From assembly GCA_021808425.1 (NCBI GenBank), contig JAKBBS010000018.1, positions 1 to 29,822 of the forward strand: a DNA stretch of 29,822 bases, read 5' to 3'. This document shows, piece by piece, positions 26,060-29,822 of this stretch. Below the pieces are notes generated by a model, which made no database searches, was not told the DNA's origin, and saw only the letters and a program-made list of their open reading frames with translations. The stretch comes from Actinomycetes bacterium (lineage in GTDB: Bacteria; Actinomycetota; Acidimicrobiia; Acidimicrobiales; Palsa-688). The translations under genes and the position numbers were made by a program. How positions within the stretch are numbered: position 1 is the stretch's first letter; each line of letters starts with the position of its first letter.

Positions 26060-27005
26060 GATCTCAGTCTTGATACCGGCGTTCCGAGCGCGACATTTGG
26101 ATCTCACTATTGCAAGCATCCTTGCTCAGTCCTACACCAACTTCGAGTTGATAATCAGTGACGACTCCGATGGTCCCGACGTCGAGGACGTAGTATCCAA
26201 GTGGTCAGACAATCGCATGCGTTACGTACGCAACCCGGACCGGCAAGTTCCCGGCGCGAACAGGGATAACCTGATCTTGCTGGCGGAAGGGCGCTATATA
26301 AAATTCGTCTTCGACGACGATTTCCTCCTCCCCCAATCACTTGAAGTGCTCGAGCAGGGGGCACGGCTGCTGGCGGCGGATCTGGTTTTTCACGCGCGCT
26401 ATTTCGTGGACGAATGCGGTCGCCGGCTCGGGGAAGTCTCGGTTGTCCCTGCCGGCCAGGCGATCGTCCTCGATTCGTCGCTCGTATTCGTCAACATGGT
26501 CGGCGGGGCTCAGAATTTCATCGGCGAGCCGAGTAATATTATGATTAGGACGGACATGCTGCGTGAAATGGCGAACCCGTTCGGAGTCGATGGCGATCGG
26601 ATGAGGTTCTTGACCGACGTTGCCTTGTACCTAAACGTAGCAGCCGGAGGGCGGCGCCTGGTCGGTACTGGATACACAGGCTCCGCTTTCAGACTCCACC
26701 GCGACCAGACGAGTGCTGTTGGTGGACCCGCCTACTCGGCGGGTCTCTTCGAGTGGGAGCTCTTCGCGAGGTGGGCTGCCGATCATGGATATCTCGACCG
26801 CGATTCAGCTGTCGCGGCAATCTCCGCAAGGCGCTTGAGTTATCTTCCGCACGCCCACGACTATCCGGAGCTTTTCGCCTTGGCGTCTGTACCACCAGAC
26901 CCCGGGCCCCAAGAACTCTTTCTCGACCAAGAGTTCACAGCGGTACTAAGGGCGGCGTGGAGCGCAGTCGACCAACGAAACGCCCAGCAGAAGTTGGCTG
27001 CGTGA
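26049..27005 (+). CDS. Family 2 glycosyltransferase
   Basis: GT-A fold enzyme transferring a sugar from a nucleotide donor. From the ATG at 26049 it has 318 residues. It opens MSPEISVLIPAFRARHLDLT, followed by SILAQSYTNFELIISDDSD, the donor-binding region ANRDNLILLAEGRYIKFVFD, and the metal-binding acids in FDDDFLLPQSL. The C-terminal part is variable, as expected for acceptor recognition. An in-frame ATG at 26031 is possible, but the start at 26049 puts the beta strand in the family's usual place; either way it overlaps wbqC, so translation is coupled. Donor and acceptor are unknown. Confidence 0.9.
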   Translation: MSPEISVLIPAFRARHLDLTIASILAQSYTNFELIISDDSDGPDVEDVVSKWSDNRMRYVRNPDRQVPGANRDNLILLAEGRYIKFVFDDDFLLPQSLEVLEQGARLLAADLVFHARYFVDECGRRLGEVSVVPAGQAIVLDSSLVFVNMVGGAQNFIGEPSNIMIRTDMLREMANPFGVDGDRMRFLTDVALYLNVAAGGRRLVGTGYTGSAFRLHRDQTSAVGGPAYSAGLFEWELFARWAADHGYLDRDSAVAAISARRLSYLPHAHDYPELFALASVPPDPGPQELFLDQEFTAVLRAAWSAVDQRNAQQKLAA

Positions 27006-27748
27006 CCGCCGATCGCGTCGCGCGAGGCTTAGCGGGAAGTGCAGGGGGCAGGCAGGTGGAGAGCCATCCTTGTTACCGAATTCCGCCCACATCGACGACA
27101 AGGAGCGACTTTTGGCGTCAGGTCAGGAGAACGATCGGAGGTGAGCCCGTTGCGGAGCAGCAGGTCGACATGATCATCGCAGCGATTGGTGACGCCTTGA
27201 GTTTGGATTCCAGCGACAGGCTTGTCGACTTGGCGTGTGGCAACGGAGCTCTCACATCCCGGCTGTATCCGTATTGCGCCGCCAGCGTCGGGGTCGACTC
27301 TTCAGAATACCTGATATCGGTAGCCGACGAGTTCTTCTCCGAGGGAGAGGCACGCACGTTTGTCCTCGACGACGTCGCTCACTTCGCATCAAACGCTGAG
27401 GACGCCGAGAGCTTTGATAAGGCTCTTTGTTACGGTAGTTTCGCCTATCTGAGCGACAGCGACGCAGCTGACATGCTTCGGGGACTCAGCACCAGGTTTC
27501 CTCGCTTATCGACGGTGTTTCTCGGAAACTTGCCCGACCGGGACCTGATTCATAGGTTCTACTACAACGGCCGAGTTCCCTCTAACGACGTACTGGCCGA
27601 CCCAATGACGTCCATCGGCGTGTGGCGTTCCGAACTCGACATAGCCCGGCTGGCTGGCCAAGCGGGTTGGAGCGTTACCATCACGCGGATGCCGGCCGAG
27701 TTCTACGCGTCGCATTACCGCTTCGATGTAAAGTTAACTCGGGCGTGA
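27002..27748 (+). CDS. SAM-dependent methyltransferase
   Basis: Class I methyltransferase of about 248 residues. Motif I is LVDLACGNGALTSRL, followed by the acidic beta-2 end VGVDSSEYLISVADEFF and a motif II/III area FDKALCYGSFAYLSD. The C terminus has EFYASHYRFDVKLTR, similar to sugar or small-molecule methyltransferases. The start is uncertain: GTG at 27002 overlaps the glycosyltransferase stop by 4 bp, while GTG at 27056 has a GGGGG ribosome site. The frame is open back to 26753, but that part overlaps the glycosyltransferase and is not needed. As last gene of the plus-strand cassette it may methylate the sugar being built. Confidence 0.85.
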   Translation: MTADRVARGLAGSAGGRQVESHPCYRIPPTSTTRSDFWRQVRRTIGGEPVAEQQVDMIIAAIGDALSLDSSDRLVDLACGNGALTSRLYPYCAASVGVDSSEYLISVADEFFSEGEARTFVLDDVAHFASNAEDAESFDKALCYGSFAYLSDSDAADMLRGLSTRFPRLSTVFLGNLPDRDLIHRFYYNGRVPSNDVLADPMTSIGVWRSELDIARLAGQAGWSVTITRMPAEFYASHYRFDVKLTRA

Positions 27749-27760
27749 TTCGAGGAGAGT

Positions 27761-27777
27761 GCGTGCGAGTAGCACGC
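27761..27777. terminator. Small hairpin between convergent genes
   Basis: GCGTGC (27761-27766) and GCACGC (27772-27777) form a perfect six-base-pair stem with a five-base loop in the 53-bp gap between the convergent methyltransferase and TPR-glycosyltransferase genes. There is no clear T-run on either side, so it is only a weak candidate for a bidirectional terminator. Confidence 0.35.
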
Positions 27778-27801
27778 GGCGGCTAGGTAAAATAGCACAG
27801 C

Positions 27802-29822
27802 CTACGCGGAGACGAGATGTCCTGAGGGAAGGGGCCGCAGCGGAGACCATCGAGATTGCCACCGTCGCACAAACGTGTCTATGTTGTGCTGAAGGCGGCT
27901 ATAGCGCTCAGGGCCTGACTGTGACTCGAGGTGCACGAGAGTGGAACCAGGCTCATAGACAACGCTCCATCCGCTAGCGCGAGCGCTCAGACACAAGTCG
28001 AGGTCCTCATTCCCGTTCCAGTACTCCTCGCTGAAGCCGCCTATCTCCTCGAAGCAGGAGCGGCGTATGCAAAGCGCGGCACCCGTTACGGCCTCGACCT
28101 CGCTAAGGACGTTTGCCGGAGGATGACCGGCTTGCTCGCCGACGAAACGGTGTTGGCCTTGTAGTCGACCGCCGCTATCAATGGTCACGTCGACGCCTCC
28201 ATGCTGTATGGTTCCGTCGGGGTAGAGCAATCTGGCGCCGGCGATCCCGACGCTGCCCTCCTCGTCGAGTAGATCGAGTAGAGCATCAAGCCAGCCTGGA
28301 AGAGCAGTGATGTCGTTGTTCAAGAACACGAAGACGTCACTTGATGCTACGGAGGCACCTTGATTGCACGCTCTTGCAAAACCGAGGTTCGTGCTATTGC
28401 GGATGACTCTCAACCCCCCTCCGGGGCTGCTGTCTAGCAGTCTGGTGTCGTCGGTGGACCCGTTATCGACGATGACGAGTTCGACCTCACCCATGTTCGT
28501 AGTTTCCGCAACGCTCTTCAGGCAGCCAGCTGTCAGGTCCGCTCGGTTGAAGCAGGGAACGACTATGGTTGCACGAGGAGGCGAACCCTGTTTGCTTCGC
28601 CGATGAGCGTTTGCCTGCAATGGCTCTTGAGGGTAAGAGCCGACTGTGCGTTGTCCGACACCACTGGCAGCTGAAACCAGGTCCGGCGCGAGCGATGAGG
28701 CCTCGATTTCGATCCTATGGCGCTCGATGTCGAGTGAATCCTGCCAAGCAGAGTCGAATGCTTGGTGCGCGCGATCGTCTTTGAAGGCAGCCCAAGCGAC
28801 GGCCGCCGCTCTCGCGCGCAGGACAGGGGGAGCGTCGGAAAGTGCCTGAGCAATAAGAGGGCAAGATGCCGCCTGGCCTGCCTGGCGCAACCTTGCTGAC
28901 CAGACCATCGCTCTTTCGATCGGCAGACGAGGCGCTAGCGCAGCGGCCGTGGCGAGCAGGATCTGGGGCGCTACGCCACTTGGAACCCACGCTTCAAGCA
29001 CGTTGTCGGCTACGTCCGGTCGCAGCTGCAGGACCTGTGCCATGAAGAGCTTGACTCGATCAGCTGGTATCAGCCCCGCCAGCAAGCTAAACGGCCGGTC
29101 ACCTTTCGCCATGAAGTCGATGAGGGAACCAAGATGGGTGTCGAGAACTCCATCCTCTCCCAAGGTGGACATGAGGACGTCGGCGGCCTCAGCGAATCGT
29201 CCTAGAGCGGCGAGCCCCTGCGCCTTGTGGGCTGCTACCGTGCCTGGGGATGGGGCGAATCCGTCGGCGTCGCTGTGGCCACAAACGACTCCGTCGAGAA
29301 TCTCCAAAGCCTTCTCGTAGTTGCCGATGGCAAGGTAAAGCGGTGCTTCGAGCGAGGAGACGGTGTTCGCGTCGCCGCCTTCGTCGCGAAGTCGTAAGCA
29401 CCACTCCAATGCGTCCACATGGCAACCTACCACTGACATTGCGCTGATACCGCTTTGAAGCGCTAGGCGGCGGGTGATGGCGCTCTTGGTGCATTCGAGG
29501 GCCTCGGATAGGCGCTCCAGTCCCTCCTCAAGACGCCCTGCGAGGATCAGTGATCGACCGAGTGATGTTAAGGAGTAACCGGGGTCCCAACTGTCGGCGT
29601 CGTCGACCTCCGCTTGGGCCAATCGAATGTTTCGTTCCGCCTTGTTTCTCTCGAGCAGCGCCGCAGCCATGTAGCCCGTGTGGCGGATCCAAGCGCCGCT
29701 CGAAAGCTCTGCTTGGACGATAGGGTCGTGGCTCACTCTGAGGGCAATCTGCTCGTGAAGGCGACCAGTCCACTCGCAACGTTCACGACGGAAAAGCCGT
29801 GCAGCGTGGTGAGAGAAGCTCG
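27802..29822 (-). CDS. TPR and glycosyltransferase family 2 fusion protein (5' end beyond window)
   Basis: The frame is open from the right edge to the stop at 27802, giving about 672 visible residues. The piece at the edge, CEWTGRLHEQIALR, and the later IRHTGYMAAALLERNKAERN match the link that follows an N-terminal GT2 domain in TPR glycosyltransferases, so the true start is probably outside; the GTG at 29736 is likely internal. TPR-like helices follow (GRLEEGLERLSEALEC, GNYEKALEILDGV, GRFAEAADVLMS). A second GT2 domain ends the protein: TIVVPCFNRADLTAGCLKSV, VIVDNGSTDDTR, FVFLNNDITALPGWLDALL, EDLDLCLSARASGW. Such proteins add sugars to surface polymers or flagellin. It converges on the methyltransferase gene. 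Confidence 0.88.
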   Translation of the reverse strand, partial: SFSHHAARLFRRERCEWTGRLHEQIALRVSHDPIVQAELSSGAWIRHTGYMAAALLERNKAERNIRLAQAEVDDADSWDPGYSLTSLGRSLILAGRLEEGLERLSEALECTKSAITRRLALQSGISAMSVVGCHVDALEWCLRLRDEGGDANTVSSLEAPLYLAIGNYEKALEILDGVVCGHSDADGFAPSPGTVAAHKAQGLAALGRFAEAADVLMSTLGEDGVLDTHLGSLIDFMAKGDRPFSLLAGLIPADRVKLFMAQVLQLRPDVADNVLEAWVPSGVAPQILLATAAALAPRLPIERAMVWSARLRQAGQAASCPLIAQALSDAPPVLRARAAAVAWAAFKDDRAHQAFDSAWQDSLDIERHRIEIEASSLAPDLVSAASGVGQRTVGSYPQEPLQANAHRRSKQGSPPRATIVVPCFNRADLTAGCLKSVAETTNMGEVELVIVDNGSTDDTRLLDSSPGGGLRVIRNSTNLGFARACNQGASVASSDVFVFLNNDITALPGWLDALLDLLDEEGSVGIAGARLLYPDGTIQHGGVDVTIDSGGRLQGQHRFVGEQAGHPPANVLSEVEAVTGAALCIRRSCFEEIGGFSEEYWNGNEDLDLCLSARASGWSVVYEPGSTLVHLESQSGPERYSRLQHNIDTFVRRWQSRWSPLRPLPSGHLVSA

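Noticed and set aside
26753..27001. Upstream extension of the methyltransferase frame
   Set aside because: It lies entirely inside the glycosyltransferase gene in another frame, and the methyltransferase fold is complete from a start at 27002 or 27056.

Overview
The window comes from a high-GC actinobacterium, most likely of class Acidimicrobiia. This rests on three things: the divergent dnaB/dnaA origin region with actinobacterial DnaA boxes (TTGTCCACA), a DUF3566 membrane protein directly after gyrA, and a fragment at the left edge with the GYWLFGSDGGVFAFGDA-type repeat common in Acidimicrobiia surface proteins. The class-level placement is inference. No rRNA, tRNA, IS element or CRISPR array was seen.

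Bases 1-12864 form the chromosome-replication region. A partial repeat protein (1-132) converges on dnaB (186-2513, minus strand). The DnaB Walker A loop is interrupted by a 310-residue intein whose homing endonuclease looks decayed. The dnaB-dnaA spacer and the dnaA-dnaN spacer both carry DnaA boxes, so the origin appears split around dnaA. On the plus strand follow dnaA, dnaN, recF, dciA (DUF721), gyrB, gyrA, a DUF3566 gene and csrA. This CsrA contains two complete CsrA domains in one chain, an unusual architecture.

Bases 12868-22825 form a minus-strand flagellar operon, transcribed flhA, flhF, a small two-helix membrane protein, swrD/flbD, motA, motB, fliL, flgN, flgK, flgL, fliW. Several junctions overlap by 4 bp. 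It supplies the export gate, a polar-placement factor whose GTPase motifs are degenerate, the stator, the hook-junction proteins with their chaperone, and FliW. FliW is the known antagonist of CsrA, and fliW lies tail to tail with csrA, 3 bp apart. The two halves of the window therefore meet at a regulator/antagonist pair.

Bases 22876-29822 are a glycan-modification cassette: a single protein made of two DegT-type PLP aminotransferase domains, a WbqC-like protein, a family 2 glycosyltransferase, a SAM methyltransferase, and (convergent) a large TPR/glycosyltransferase protein cut by the right edge. Its position beside the flagellar operon suggests decoration of flagellin or another surface polymer with an amino sugar. 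That link is inferred from context only.
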